Program-made: the position numbers and the translations under genes
The notes under the pieces: model-generated
Seen by the model: the letters and a program-made list of their open reading frames with translations, nothing else
The model's database searches: none
Told to the model about the DNA's origin: nothing
From: Bacteroidota bacterium
GTDB lineage: Bacteria; Bacteroidota; Bacteroidia; Sphingobacteriales; Sphingobacteriaceae
Direction: 5' to 3'
Assembly (NCBI GenBank): GCA_026224775.1
Contig: JAMFRP010000046.1
Span: 1-56,860 of the forward strand
Length of the DNA stretch: 56,860 nt
In this document: piece after piece, positions 1 to 8,681 of the stretch
How positions within the stretch are numbered: position 1 is the first letter of the stretch
Layout of the letters: every line of letters begins with the position of its first letter

Positions 1-688
1 CTACAGTTAAAAACATGACCAACTTTGGTGTGTTTGTTGAGCTTGAAGATGGTATTGACGGATTGATCCACATCTCTGACCTTTCATGGTCTAAGAAAGT
101 TAATCACCCTAACGAATTCACTAAAGTAGGTGAAAAATTAGACGTGGTTGTATTGGAACTTGATGTTGAAAACCGCAAATTGAGCTTAGGCCACAAACAG
201 CTTGAAGAAAACCCTTGGGATACTTTTGAAACCATCTTCACTATTGATTCAATACATGAAGGTACAGTGTTAAAAGTAACTGAAAAGGCGCTATCGTAGC
301 TTTACCTTATGGTGTTGAAGGCTTCTGCCCAACCAAACACCTGGTTAAAGAAGACGGAAAAAGCATCAAAGCTGATGAAGTTGCTGAATTCAAAATCATC
401 GAATTTAACAAAGAAAACAAACGTATAGTTATTTCACACTCACGTATTTGGGAAGAAGCTCGCGCTGACGCTCGTGTACAGGAATTTGAAAACCGTAAAA
501 AAGAAGCAAAATCTGCAACTAACGCGGTTAAGAAAGTGAAAGACTCAGTTGAAAAATCAACTTTAGGCGATCTTAGCGTATTAGCTCAATTAAAAGAGCA
601 AATGGAAGGTGCAGAAAGCAAAGCCCGCAAGGCAGCTCCTGCTCCAGCAGCTAAAAAAGCAGAATCTGAAGAGGAAGAAGCTAAATAA
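1..688 (+). CDS. rpsA: 30S ribosomal protein S1, C-terminal part, with apparent frameshift
   Basis: Ribosomal protein S1 helps the 30S subunit bind mRNA. The gene enters from the left edge in the frame that starts at base 3. It encodes S1-type OB folds: FGVFVELEDGIDGLIHISDL, then a second repeat ending VLKVTEK. At about base 287 this frame reaches a stop (299). The repeat continues perfectly one frame back (AIVALPYGVEGFCPTKHL and onward) to TAA at 686-688, finishing in a Lys/Ala/Glu-rich tail typical of Bacteroidota S1. One G appears to be missing from the run after GAAAAG. S1 is essential, so a sequencing or assembly error is more likely than a real break. Confidence 0.9.
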
Positions 689-708
689 GCTTTTCAGCTA
701 AATAATTA

Positions 709-746
709 CAAAGCCCTGTTGATTAAATCAGCAGGGCTTTTTTTAT
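709..746 (+). terminator. Rho-independent terminator of rpsA
   Basis: An inverted repeat AAGCCCTG / CAGGGCTT (711-718 and 731-738), extended inward by TTGATT/AATCAG-type pairing, is followed by a run of seven to eight T. It lies about 20 bases after the S1 stop, as expected for an intrinsic terminator. Confidence 0.85.
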
Positions 747-863
747 ACATTTAAGCCTTATCAACCCAATTATAACCTTGGCTATACCTTATTAATTATA
801 ATACAGCGTAATGTATTATTCAGTAATTATCGATATTATTGAATACTAAATATTAATCACGGG

Positions 864-1748
864 ATGAAAAAAATTGTACTCTATCTAAAACTGTTAAGAG
901 TTCATCAATGGGTTAAAAATCTATTTATTTTTCTTCCTCCCTTCTTTGCGCTCAAACTTAAAAGTGAATTTGTGCTGGAAAAAGGCATAATAACTTTTTT
1001 TGCCTTCTCCATGATAGCCAGTGCTACCTATATATTTAATGATATACTGGATGTTAGTGCCGACAGGCTACACCCAACCAAGTGCAAACGCCCGCTGGCC
1101 AGTAAGGAAGTTTCATTTACTGAAGGAATTATTTTAATGGCTATTTTATTGCTTTCAAGTTCATATTTATTTGTGTTTGTTATCAAAAGCCCCGTTGCTA
1201 CTTTTATTGCAGGCTTTTACCTGTTACAAAACATATTATATACCATTAAGCTTAAGCACATCTCAATATTGGATGTCGTGATAATTTCGGTGGGATTTGT
1301 ATTGCGCATTTTATTGGGTGGAGCAGTAACAAATACGCAATTATCACACTGGATAATTTTAATGACATTTGTTTTTGCACTATTTCTTGCGCTTGCAAAA
1401 CGAAGGGATGATGTGGCTAACTTTATACAAACGGGTAACAAAAGCAGGAAAAACATACAGGGTTATAACCTCGAATTTTTAAACGTATCTATTACGGTAA
1501 TGGCAACGGTTGTTGTGGTATGCTACATTATGTATTGCACATCAGCCGAAGTAATTGCCCGGTTTGGCGATAACGTTTACCTTACCTCATTCTTTGTAAT
1601 ACTAGGCATACTCAGATACCTGCAGCTTACTTTTGTTTGGTTAATAAGCGGCAGCCCAACACTTGTATTATTAAAAAACAGATTTTTGCAGGTTATAATT
1701 TTGGGTTGGATATTATCATTTGCTGCCATTATATATATTAAACTATGA
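864..1748 (+). CDS. UbiA-family polyprenyl-phosphate phosphoribosyltransferase
   Basis: This 294-residue integral membrane protein has about eight or nine hydrophobic segments. It carries the signatures of the decaprenyl-phosphate phosphoribosyltransferase branch of UbiA (Rv3806c-like): an N-terminal LRVHQWVKNLFIFLPP and the metal/diphosphate loop NDILDVSADRLHPTKCKRP near residues 58-76. The family transfers 5-phosphoribose from PRPP to a polyprenyl phosphate at the inner membrane. The next gene starts inside its last codons (ATGA overlap), and a HAD phosphatase follows, which fits removal of the 5-phosphate. The lipid chain length cannot be read from the sequence. Family assignment is firm; the exact substrate is inferred. 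Confidence 0.85.
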   Translation: MKKIVLYLKLLRVHQWVKNLFIFLPPFFALKLKSEFVLEKGIITFFAFSMIASATYIFNDILDVSADRLHPTKCKRPLASKEVSFTEGIILMAILLLSSSYLFVFVIKSPVATFIAGFYLLQNILYTIKLKHISILDVVIISVGFVLRILLGGAVTNTQLSHWIILMTFVFALFLALAKRRDDVANFIQTGNKSRKNIQGYNLEFLNVSITVMATVVVVCYIMYCTSAEVIARFGDNVYLTSFFVILGILRYLQLTFVWLISGSPTLVLLKNRFLQVIILGWILSFAAIIYIKL

Positions 1749-3466
1749 CACCTACACCAGTAAAAACCGGGAATATGTTTTTACTCACCGGCTTTTTTAT
1801 AGTTAATATGATAGCCTGTATTCTGCTATTATCATCCATTACCTTCTTCTGCAAAGGTTCAGTATCATTCTGGCAATTTCCAACAGCAATAATTTTGTCT
1901 GTGATATTTAACATTTATACCTGCAGATATTTAAAAGCAGGTAGCGGTGTATTGCTGAGATCTTTGATAAGCATAGCTGTAGTGATTATTGGATCATTGC
2001 TGATTGCATGCTATTTTTATGATGTATCCTATGATGGGCAGGCTTACCACCAGGAAGCAATATATCAGCTCAAAAATGGATGGAATCCTTATTTCACCAT
2101 GCTGCCTGATTCAGTAAATCAGGTATTATACATTAATCATTATTCAAAAGAAGCTGAACTTTCGCAAAGCGCTATCTACAGCACACTTCATCATATCGAG
2201 GCTGGTAAAGCCACTAATATTATGCTGCTGATTGCGGCTTTTTGCTTAACCCTTTCCTACCTGTATAAACTAAACAAGTTATCAGCCATAAAGTGCGTGC
2301 TGCTAAGTTTACTTATCACCTTAAATCCCATTGCGGTAAACCAATTATTAACTTATTATGTTGATGGACAGCTGGCCACAATGATATTATGCCTTATGAT
2401 TGCGCTGTTAATGGTTATTCGCGATACTAATCGATATAATTTAGCATTGCTAACTGCCGTAATTATAATCACTGTGAATATAAAGTTTACAGCAGTAGTT
2501 TATGTTGTACTATTTTTAATGGCGGCATTGGCTTGGTTAATTTTCACTAAAAAGCTCATCATAGCTAAAAAAATATTTTACGCAGCCCTGCTGGCGGGTA
2601 GTATCGGTATTGCGATGGTTGGCTATAATCCATATGTGGTTAATACTGTAAAATATCAGCACCCTTTTTACCCACTTATGGGTAAAAATAAAATTGATAT
2701 CATCAGTTATAACCTACCCGCAGGATTTGAAAATAAGAATGGTGCTGAGAAATTCTTTATCTCCATTTTTTCACATACAGGCAATATAACCCCTGTTAAT
2801 GGACAGATAGTAAGTTTAAAAATCCCCTTAACGTTAAACAAAAACGATATATCAAACGCACCAAAAGTTGATACCCGTATTGCAGGCTTTGGCCCACTGT
2901 TTAGTGGTATATTAATACTTTCATGCATTCTACTGGTTTTTGTTGCAGTTAATCCTAACAAGACCCCACAATTCAAAATCATTCTTTATTTGCTTGCTGT
3001 TATAGTTATAGCTGTTTGCATCATACCCGAATCGTGGTGGGCAAGGTATATCCCACAATTGTGGTTTATCCCGGTAATTATTTTACTAGCTTCGGAGTTA
3101 AGTAAAGAAAGTATGTGGATCAGAATATTAAAACCGCTAACTTACATTTTGATATCTATTAATATCAGTTTTTGCTTTATAGGTATAGGATGGAACTTTT
3201 TGATAACAAACCTTGTTAATTATCAGATAGCAGAACTAAAAGCATCCAAGAAAACTATACTTGTGCAATGGGGTAGTGCCAAAAGCAACCGGATACGTTT
3301 CGAAGAAAATCATATTCCCTATTTAGAAACCAACCTCGACAATAAAAAAACAGAGAATTTCGCACACTCGGATTCCAAGTTTTTATTGCCGGATGATCAA
3401 CCGGTTATTCCGGAACCAACTTTAGTAAAATGGGCCAGGAAATTTCAGGGACAGGAAGGAAAGTAA
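1745..3466 (+). CDS. GT-C-like multi-spanning glycosyltransferase, unassigned family
   Basis: A 573-residue protein with about ten or more transmembrane segments. After the second or third hydrophobic helix it has an extracytoplasmic loop with acidic and polar residues (YDVSYDGQAYHQEAIYQL, residues about 97-114), the place where GT-C enzymes keep their catalytic Asp/Glu. It ends in a hydrophilic tail of about 80 residues. I do not recognise a named family. It overlaps the phosphoribosyltransferase gene by 4 bases and the HAD phosphatase gene by 37 bases, so the three are almost certainly one operon. The context suggests it consumes a polyprenyl-phosphate pentose donor made by its neighbours. 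That role is inference. Confidence 0.6.
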   Translation: MTPTPVKTGNMFLLTGFFIVNMIACILLLSSITFFCKGSVSFWQFPTAIILSVIFNIYTCRYLKAGSGVLLRSLISIAVVIIGSLLIACYFYDVSYDGQAYHQEAIYQLKNGWNPYFTMLPDSVNQVLYINHYSKEAELSQSAIYSTLHHIEAGKATNIMLLIAAFCLTLSYLYKLNKLSAIKCVLLSLLITLNPIAVNQLLTYYVDGQLATMILCLMIALLMVIRDTNRYNLALLTAVIIITVNIKFTAVVYVVLFLMAALAWLIFTKKLIIAKKIFYAALLAGSIGIAMVGYNPYVVNTVKYQHPFYPLMGKNKIDIISYNLPAGFENKNGAEKFFISIFSHTGNITPVNGQIVSLKIPLTLNKNDISNAPKVDTRIAGFGPLFSGILILSCILLVFVAVNPNKTPQFKIILYLLAVIVIAVCIIPESWWARYIPQLWFIPVIILLASELSKESMWIRILKPLTYILISINISFCFIGIGWNFLITNLVNYQIAELKASKKTILVQWGSAKSNRIRFEENHIPYLETNLDNKKTENFAHSDSKFLLPDDQPVIPEPTLVKWARKFQGQEGK

Positions 3467-4047
3467 TTGCCGCGTTTGATTTTGACGGGACGATAATAAA
3501 ACACGACAGCCTGTTTGTATTCATTTGGTATGCGGTATCCTTAAACCGTATAATACTAAGCACCCTCAAAGTAATGCCTTACCTGGTATTATACAAACTA
3601 AAGGTGATCCCCAATTTTAAAGCAAAAGAAAAATTATTTACAGCCTTATTTAAAGGTGTATCTATAGCGGATTTCAATACACTTTGCAAGGATTTTGCTA
3701 CCGTGATACAGAGAATGGTTAAGCCCGAAGCTTTGGACAAAATCGAGTGGCACAGGCAAAATGGCCACGAAATTATTATCATAAGCGCATCAGTTGAAAA
3801 CTGGATAATACCCTGGGCTACGTTAAATGGAATTGATACTGTGCTGGCAACACAAATACAAGTTATTGAGGGGCTCATCACCGGAAAATTTCTTTCGAAA
3901 AACTGCCACGGTGCCGAAAAAGTAAACAGGTTATTACAACACCTCCCTAATCGCGAAAATTATATATTGTATGCTTATGGTGATAGCAATGGCGACAAGG
4001 ACTTGCTTCAATTCGCCGACCACAAGTTTTACCGTGTGTTTGTTTAA
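3430..4047 (+). CDS. HAD-IB family phosphatase
   Basis: A 205-residue soluble haloacid dehalogenase-superfamily phosphatase of the IB (SerB-like) type. Motif I is FDFDGT (residues about 17-22), motif II is the IIIISAS strand (about 116-122), and motif III is GDSNGDKD near the C terminus. The start overlaps the previous gene by 37 bases. No other ATG precedes motif I, so the start is well fixed. Next to a polyprenyl-phosphate phosphoribosyltransferase, the likely job is removal of the 5-phosphate from polyprenyl-phosphoryl-5-phosphoribose. In mycobacteria a different fold (Rv3807c) is implicated in this step. Substrate assignment is by context only. Confidence 0.75.
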   Translation: MGQEISGTGRKVIAAFDFDGTIIKHDSLFVFIWYAVSLNRIILSTLKVMPYLVLYKLKVIPNFKAKEKLFTALFKGVSIADFNTLCKDFATVIQRMVKPEALDKIEWHRQNGHEIIIISASVENWIIPWATLNGIDTVLATQIQVIEGLITGKFLSKNCHGAEKVNRLLQHLPNRENYILYAYGDSNGDKDLLQFADHKFYRVFV

Positions 4048-4386
4048 TCCGATAAATTTATTGGAAACAATTTAGCTTATGATCGGTATTCGGAAGATTG
4101 TATTTCCATTTTTAATTCCCTCCCATGGGAGGGGTGCGGTTGGATGTGAAGTGGCAGGGAGGGGTTTAGACGATATCCAATGACCACCTAAACCCCACCA
4201 TTCCCCGCCCCGAGGCGGGAATCGCACAAGGCTACTGCTTCCTTTTTCCATCTTCCGAACACCTGTGGTGAAAACACTGACCACCGGCTTTTGGTTAGAG
4301 CTTTTTGTTTTGATATAAGTAAAGAAAACTTGTAATTTTTACCGCAACAAATCGCAAATCACTATTCAACTAATCACTAATTTTCC
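4048..4386. repeat. Intergenic compound palindrome with terminal inverted repeats (MITE-like)
   Basis: No gene is seen here. A perfect 10-base inverted pair, TTCGGAAGAT (4089-4098) and ATCTTCCGAA (4250-4259), bounds about 170 bases of nested palindromes: CCCTCCCATGGGAGGGG (4118-4134), GGGGTTTAG / CTAAACCCC (about 4161-4169 and 4188-4196) and CCCGCC / GGCGGG (about 4205-4219). The G+C-rich content contrasts with the AT-rich flanks. No target-site duplication was found by eye. Confidence 0.55.
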
Positions 4387-4394
4387 TACCTTTG
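4387..4394 (+). promoter_or_regulatory. Bacteroidota-type -7 box of pyrR
   Basis: TACCTTTG fits the Bacteroidota -7 consensus TAnnTTTG. It lies 19 bases before the ATG at 4413. A transcript starting a few bases downstream would exclude the in-frame TTG at 4392 as start. No clear -33 element is visible. Confidence 0.5.
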
Positions 4395-4412
4395 CCCAAA
4401 TCCACCCAAACG

Positions 4413-4958
4413 ATGCAAAATCTTACGCTGCTCGACGGTCAAAAATTTCAGATTACAATACAGCGTTTATGTCGTCAGTTAATTGAAAATCATGATAATT
4501 TTTCAAACTCAGTACTCATCGGCATACAACCCCGTGGCATTTATTTAGCCAAGCGCGTTGCCGAAGAATTACGCAAAATATTACCTGATAGCACTATACA
4601 ACAAGGCGACTTAGATATTACTTTCTATCGTGATGATTTCCGTCGCCGTGGCGAGCAATTGGTGCCAAATCAAACCAAAATAGATTTTATTATAGAAGGC
4701 AAAAAGGTCATCATGATGGATGACGTACTGTGGACCGGCCGCACCATCCGTGCAGCAATGGACGCCATGCTTGCCTTCGGTCGCCCAGAGAAGATAGAAT
4801 TGCTTACCCTGGTTGATCGCCGTTACTCAAGACATATTCCAGTAGCAGCAGACTATGTAGGTATTGAAGTTGATTCCATCGCATCGCAAAAAGTAGTGGT
4901 GAGCTGGAAAGAAACAGACGGCGAAGACAGGATAGTTTTACTATCGGAAGCAAAATAA
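4413..4958 (+). CDS. pyrR: PyrR bifunctional regulator / uracil phosphoribosyltransferase
   Basis: A 181-residue type I phosphoribosyltransferase. The PRPP-binding motif is VIMMDDVLWTGRTIRAAMD, and the family features GIQPRGIYLAKR (near residue 40) and DITFYRDD are present. In Firmicutes PyrR binds pyr mRNA and attenuates it; in Bacteroidota its regulatory role is less established, though the UPRT activity (uracil + PRPP to UMP) is a family property. It is followed 56 bases later by pyrB, which supports a pyrimidine role. I chose ATG 4413 over TTG 4392 because the TTG sits inside the putative promoter box and 181 residues matches the family length. Confidence 0.9.
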   Translation: MQNLTLLDGQKFQITIQRLCRQLIENHDNFSNSVLIGIQPRGIYLAKRVAEELRKILPDSTIQQGDLDITFYRDDFRRRGEQLVPNQTKIDFIIEGKKVIMMDDVLWTGRTIRAAMDAMLAFGRPEKIELLTLVDRRYSRHIPVAADYVGIEVDSIASQKVVVSWKETDGEDRIVLLSEAK

Positions 4959-5014
4959 AACAGAATACAATAATTTCGAAATCGAACATCCGAAACCCGA
5001 AATCAACATAGAAA

Positions 5015-5941
5015 ATGGCAGGACTGAGCACAAGGCACTTATTAGGAATAAAAGATTTGAACCCGGCAGATATTCAATTAATATTTGAAACGGCCGATAC
5101 TTTTAAATCGGTATTAAACCGTCCAATTAAAAAAGTTCCTTCCCTGCGTGATGTAACCATTGCCAATATCTTTTTCGAAAACTCTACCCGCACCCGTTTA
5201 TCTTTCGAGCTGGCTGAAAAACGTTTATCTGCCGATGTTGTAAATTTCGCGGCTTCCTCATCATCCGTAAGCAAAGGCGAAACACTGATAGATACTGTAA
5301 ACAATATTTTAGCCATGAAGGTGGATATGGTGGTAATGCGCCATCCATACGCTGGTGCTGGAATCTTCTTATCTAAACATGTTAAGGCCCAAATAGTAAA
5401 TGCAGGGGATGGCGCACATGAGCACCCTACACAAGCCTTACTTGATGCTTTTTCTATCCGTGAAAGATATGGTGATGTAGCAGGTAAAAAAGTGGTTATT
5501 GTGGGCGATATTTTGCACTCGCGTGTTGCCTTATCAAACATTCTTTGCCTTAAACATTTAGGCGCCGAGGTGATGGTTTGCGGCCCTACTACGCTTATCC
5601 CTAAATATATTGGTTCGTTAGGTGTAAAGGTGGAACACAACCTCTTAAAAGCCCTTAATTGGTGCGATGTAGCCAACATGCTGCGCATCCAACTGGAACG
5701 CCAGGATATTAAATATTTCCCTTCCCTGCGTGAGTATACCATGCTTTATGGCTTGAACAAACAGATACTGGACTCACTGGATAAAGAAATCACAGTAATG
5801 CACCCCGGCCCTATTAACCGCGGCGTTGAGATCACCAGTGATGTAGCCGACAGCAAACAATCCATCATTTTGGATCAGGTTGAAAATGGTGTGGCTATAC
5901 GTATGGCTGTACTGTACTTGCTGGCCGGGCAAACACCATAG
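5015..5941 (+). CDS. pyrB: Aspartate carbamoyltransferase catalytic subunit
   Basis: This enzyme condenses carbamoyl phosphate and aspartate to N-carbamoylaspartate, the committed step of pyrimidine synthesis, in the cytoplasm. At 308 residues it is full length. The carbamoyl-phosphate loop FENSTRTRLSFE lies near residue 55, HPTQALLDAF near 137, and HPGPINRGVE near 262. No pyrI gene follows, so it probably works as a catalytic trimer without the regulatory subunit. It is co-directional with pyrR 56 bases upstream. Confidence 0.95.
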   Translation: MAGLSTRHLLGIKDLNPADIQLIFETADTFKSVLNRPIKKVPSLRDVTIANIFFENSTRTRLSFELAEKRLSADVVNFAASSSSVSKGETLIDTVNNILAMKVDMVVMRHPYAGAGIFLSKHVKAQIVNAGDGAHEHPTQALLDAFSIRERYGDVAGKKVVIVGDILHSRVALSNILCLKHLGAEVMVCGPTTLIPKYIGSLGVKVEHNLLKALNWCDVANMLRIQLERQDIKYFPSLREYTMLYGLNKQILDSLDKEITVMHPGPINRGVEITSDVADSKQSIILDQVENGVAIRMAVLYLLAGQTP

Positions 5942-5975
5942 CCAATAAATTATTCGCATATTCGTTAATATTGCG

Positions 5976-7418
5976 ATGTTTATGATAGCTAAACCCATTT
6001 GCCGTACAGTACTTGTTATTTTAGTAAGCCTTGTCTCAATAAATAGCATAGCACAAAGTATTGAACAACACAAAACCGACTCGGTATTCCAATTGGTTAA
6101 AGTTCAATTCAACGCTAAAAATGCTGACCAACTTTATGAGCTCACCGGCTCACATCTGAAACAGGATCTTATTATTGAAACCTTCAGGAATATATGCAAT
6201 AACCAACTTTTTACTTTGGGCGAGATTAAACAATCATCGCTTATCAGCTTTGAGAATAACAAGGTAGCTACGTACAAATTAACTTTCAGTACAGGCCAGG
6301 TATTACAGTTATTAATGAGCCTAGACCGAAATGATAAATTGGAAGTTTTTCTGTTTCAACCTTACAAAAAAGCAGAGGGAGTGAAAAAAGCATTAACCTT
6401 ATCATCAAACCCGTTAAAAACCATTGAGGATAAGGAAATTGATTCTGTTGCACGTACTTACATTCAAAAAGCAAATACCGCTGGTTTAAGCATAGGGATA
6501 TTAAAAGATAATAAAATCAGTTACTACGAATATGGCGAAACTGATCGTGGCAACGGCAAGCTACCAGCAGGAAGTACCTTGTTCGAGATTGGTTCAATAA
6601 CTAAAACTTTTACCGCTACCCTACTGGCTTTGTATGTTAACGAGGGCAAAGTAAAGCTGAGTGACCCAATCATTAAATACTTACCAGACTCTGTAACTGC
6701 AAATCCAGCCCTACACGCTATTACTTTGGAGGAGTTGAGCAATCATACCTCCGGCTTACCAAGCCTCCCTCCCGACTTCTTTGCGCACGTTACGGATACA
6801 TTAAATCCATACAAGAATTACACAAAGCGCTTACTGTATGCTTATCTTAAAACCTGCACATTAAACAGCAACCCCGGCGAAAAATATGCATACTCTAATA
6901 TGGCAGTAGGTTTATTAGGCGATATTTTAGAACGCATCAGTGGTAAAACATTTGAACAACTGGTAACAGAAAACATCACCCAACCATTACAAATGAGCAG
7001 CACCGTACAGCATATTACGCCATTACTTAAACCACGTTTTGTAAGTGTTTATAACGATGGCGGTAAACCTACCGAAGCTTGGGACTTTAGCGCCCTTGCG
7101 CCCTGCGGATCGTTGAAATCAACTGTAAACAACCTTTTGGTATATGCTAAAGCCAATATGGTTAAAAGCAATACCAAGCTCTCAAAAGCATTTGAATTAA
7201 CCCACCAGGTAACTTTTGACAAAGACATTAAAATTGGCCTTGCCTGGCATATTATTAAGGTTGATGGTGTAGAATATTATTTCCACAATGGCGGCACTTA
7301 CGGCAGCAGCAGTTTTTTGGCCTTCAATCCTGAAAAAAATATAGCCATAGTGATATTATCAAACTGCGGTGAAAGTGTTGATTTGGTTGGAGTAGGTATT
7401 TTAAAGAAATTGCAGTAA
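5976..7418 (+). CDS. Secreted serine hydrolase, class C beta-lactamase/PBP fold, with N-terminal DUF3887-like domain
   Basis: 480 residues. A signal peptide (about residues 1-27, ending NSIAQS) precedes an NTF2-like/DUF3887-type domain (about 30-130) and a serine beta-lactamase-like domain. Catalytic motifs are SITK (SxxK, in FEIGSITKTFTATLL), YSN (in KYAYSNMAVGLL) and HNGG near the C terminus. Such proteins are usually D,D-peptidases, esterases or D-aminopeptidases rather than true AmpC enzymes. Start codons at 5976 and 5982 are both possible and differ by two residues. A bidirectional hairpin separates it from the convergent efflux operon. Confidence 0.8.
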   Translation: MFMIAKPICRTVLVILVSLVSINSIAQSIEQHKTDSVFQLVKVQFNAKNADQLYELTGSHLKQDLIIETFRNICNNQLFTLGEIKQSSLISFENNKVATYKLTFSTGQVLQLLMSLDRNDKLEVFLFQPYKKAEGVKKALTLSSNPLKTIEDKEIDSVARTYIQKANTAGLSIGILKDNKISYYEYGETDRGNGKLPAGSTLFEIGSITKTFTATLLALYVNEGKVKLSDPIIKYLPDSVTANPALHAITLEELSNHTSGLPSLPPDFFAHVTDTLNPYKNYTKRLLYAYLKTCTLNSNPGEKYAYSNMAVGLLGDILERISGKTFEQLVTENITQPLQMSSTVQHITPLLKPRFVSVYNDGGKPTEAWDFSALAPCGSLKSTVNNLLVYAKANMVKSNTKLSKAFELTHQVTFDKDIKIGLAWHIIKVDGVEYYFHNGGTYGSSSFLAFNPEKNIAIVILSNCGESVDLVGVGILKKLQ

Positions 7419-7424
7419 CTGCTA

Positions 7425-7469
7425 TAAAAAAAGGCCGATCTGAAATTAATCAAACCGGCCTCAAAAAAA
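7425..7469. terminator. Bidirectional terminator between serine hydrolase and efflux operon
   Basis: AGGCCG (7432-7437) pairs with CGGCCT (7456-7461). It is flanked by an A-run on the left and an A-run on the right, giving a U-tract for the minus-strand operon and a weaker context for the plus strand. It lies between the convergent stop codons at 7418 and 7491. Confidence 0.65.
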
Positions 7470-7490
7470 CAATAAAACTAACCTGTGGTA

Positions 7491-8681
7491 TTATTTTTTA
7501 GTTTTTGATGTATCTGCTTTCTCAGATTTAACGCTTCCTGTTTGGTCGCCCGAACCTATTTTAATTGGCGATCCATCTCTGATCTCTTCTGTCGCGGCTT
7601 TAACTATTTGGTCACCTGCATCAACTTTACCGTAAATCTCTATATTATCTCCCGATTCGAGTCCTTTTTGCACATTAACCCATTCCGCTTTTCCATCTTT
7701 CACCCTAATAACAAAAACCTTTTCTGTTGATGTTACCACGGCTGTTTTAGGTACAATAATTGCACTGTCAGTTTGCGCTAATGGTACGTTAACATCAGCA
7801 TACATGTTTGGCAACAATTTTTTGCTGGTGTTGTAAACATCCATTTCCAAACGTTCTGATCTTAAAGTGTTATCCAAAGCACCCGCTAAACGAACAACCT
7901 TAGCTGTAAATTTTTCGCCACGCAGCTCACGTATAACAAAACTAACCTCATCGCCGTTATGCAAGCCACCAGTAAAGTTTTCAGGTACCGATATTACCAA
8001 ACGCAACCTGTTATGATCCTCTAACCTGAACAACGCCTGGTTTGATGCCGCACCACCCGGGCCAACATAAGCACCAAGGTTTACATTACGTAAAGTTATA
8101 ACACCATCAAAAGGCGCCCTTATTTGCAGATAAGCTAAGTTAGCCGCGAATGATTGGTAAGAAGATTTAGCAGCCTCAACACTTGCAGAATCCGATGATT
8201 TTTTCGCTTGTGCCTGCTCCAAATCATTTTCAGAAACGGTACCCGGCGTTTTGCTGGTGCTGTATAACCTGTCGAAAGTGGCTTTACTGGCAAAGTATAC
8301 CGCTTTTGCCTGCTGAATTCTTGATTTTGCTTCTTCCAGCTGTGAGTTTAACTCAGGAGCTTCAAGCGTAGCTAGTAACTGGCCTTGATGAACCTGTGAG
8401 CCTATATCAACCAAAAGCGTTTTTACATAACTATTAACTTTGGCGTACAGGTCAGTTTGTTGGTAGGCCTGCAATTCACCCGGTACGGTAATATTTGAAC
8501 TTAATTTTCCTTTATTAACGGCAACTAGGCTTACAGTAGGTGTGTCCAATGCATTTTCCTGCTGCACGGTTAAATCCTGCTCGTCTTTGTCCTTTTTACT
8601 TTCGCCGCATGAGCTAAAAAGTACTGTACCAATAACTAAAGCAGTTACTACAATTATTAATTTATTTTTTTGGATGTTCAT
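7491..8681 (-). CDS. RND efflux periplasmic adaptor, lipoprotein
   Basis: A 396-residue HlyD/MFP-family adaptor that links the inner-membrane RND pump to the outer-membrane channel. A type II signal peptide with lipobox LFSSC puts the lipidated Cys near residue 25. A split biotinyl-lipoyl motif (ELQAYQQTDLYAKVNSYVKTLLVDIG, then LLATLEAPEL, and later LQIRAPFDGVI) surrounds a helical hairpin (about residues 110-180). The C terminus is Lys/Ser-rich. It is the last gene of a tolC-permease-adaptor operon, and its start lies inside the permease gene (20-base overlap). Confidence 0.9.
   Translation of the reverse strand: MNIQKNKLIIVVTALVIGTVLFSSCGESKKDKDEQDLTVQQENALDTPTVSLVAVNKGKLSSNITVPGELQAYQQTDLYAKVNSYVKTLLVDIGSQVHQGQLLATLEAPELNSQLEEAKSRIQQAKAVYFASKATFDRLYSTSKTPGTVSENDLEQAQAKKSSDSASVEAAKSSYQSFAANLAYLQIRAPFDGVITLRNVNLGAYVGPGGAASNQALFRLEDHNRLRLVISVPENFTGGLHNGDEVSFVIRELRGEKFTAKVVRLAGALDNTLRSERLEMDVYNTSKKLLPNMYADVNVPLAQTDSAIIVPKTAVVTSTEKVFVIRVKDGKAEWVNVQKGLESGDNIEIYGKVDAGDQIVKAATEEIRDGSPIKIGSGDQTGSVKSEKADTSKTKK

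Noticed and set aside
280..300. Programmed -1 frameshift in rpsA
   Set aside because: The junction T GAA AAG lacks a slippery heptamer and S1 is not known to use frameshifting. A one-base sequencing error explains it better.
4072..4284. 70-residue minus-strand reading frame upstream of pyrR
   Set aside because: It lies wholly within the palindromic GC-rich element, has low-complexity Gly/Trp/Pro sequence and no protein family features.
4392..4412. TTG start for PyrR
   Set aside because: The TTG is the end of a TAnnTTTG promoter box and would have to lie upstream of the transcript start. ATG 4413 gives the normal family length.
5074..5742. 222-residue reading frame opposite pyrB
   Set aside because: It is a shadow of the strongly conserved pyrB coding frame, rich in Ser/Ile/Thr from antisense codons, with no start signal or domain.
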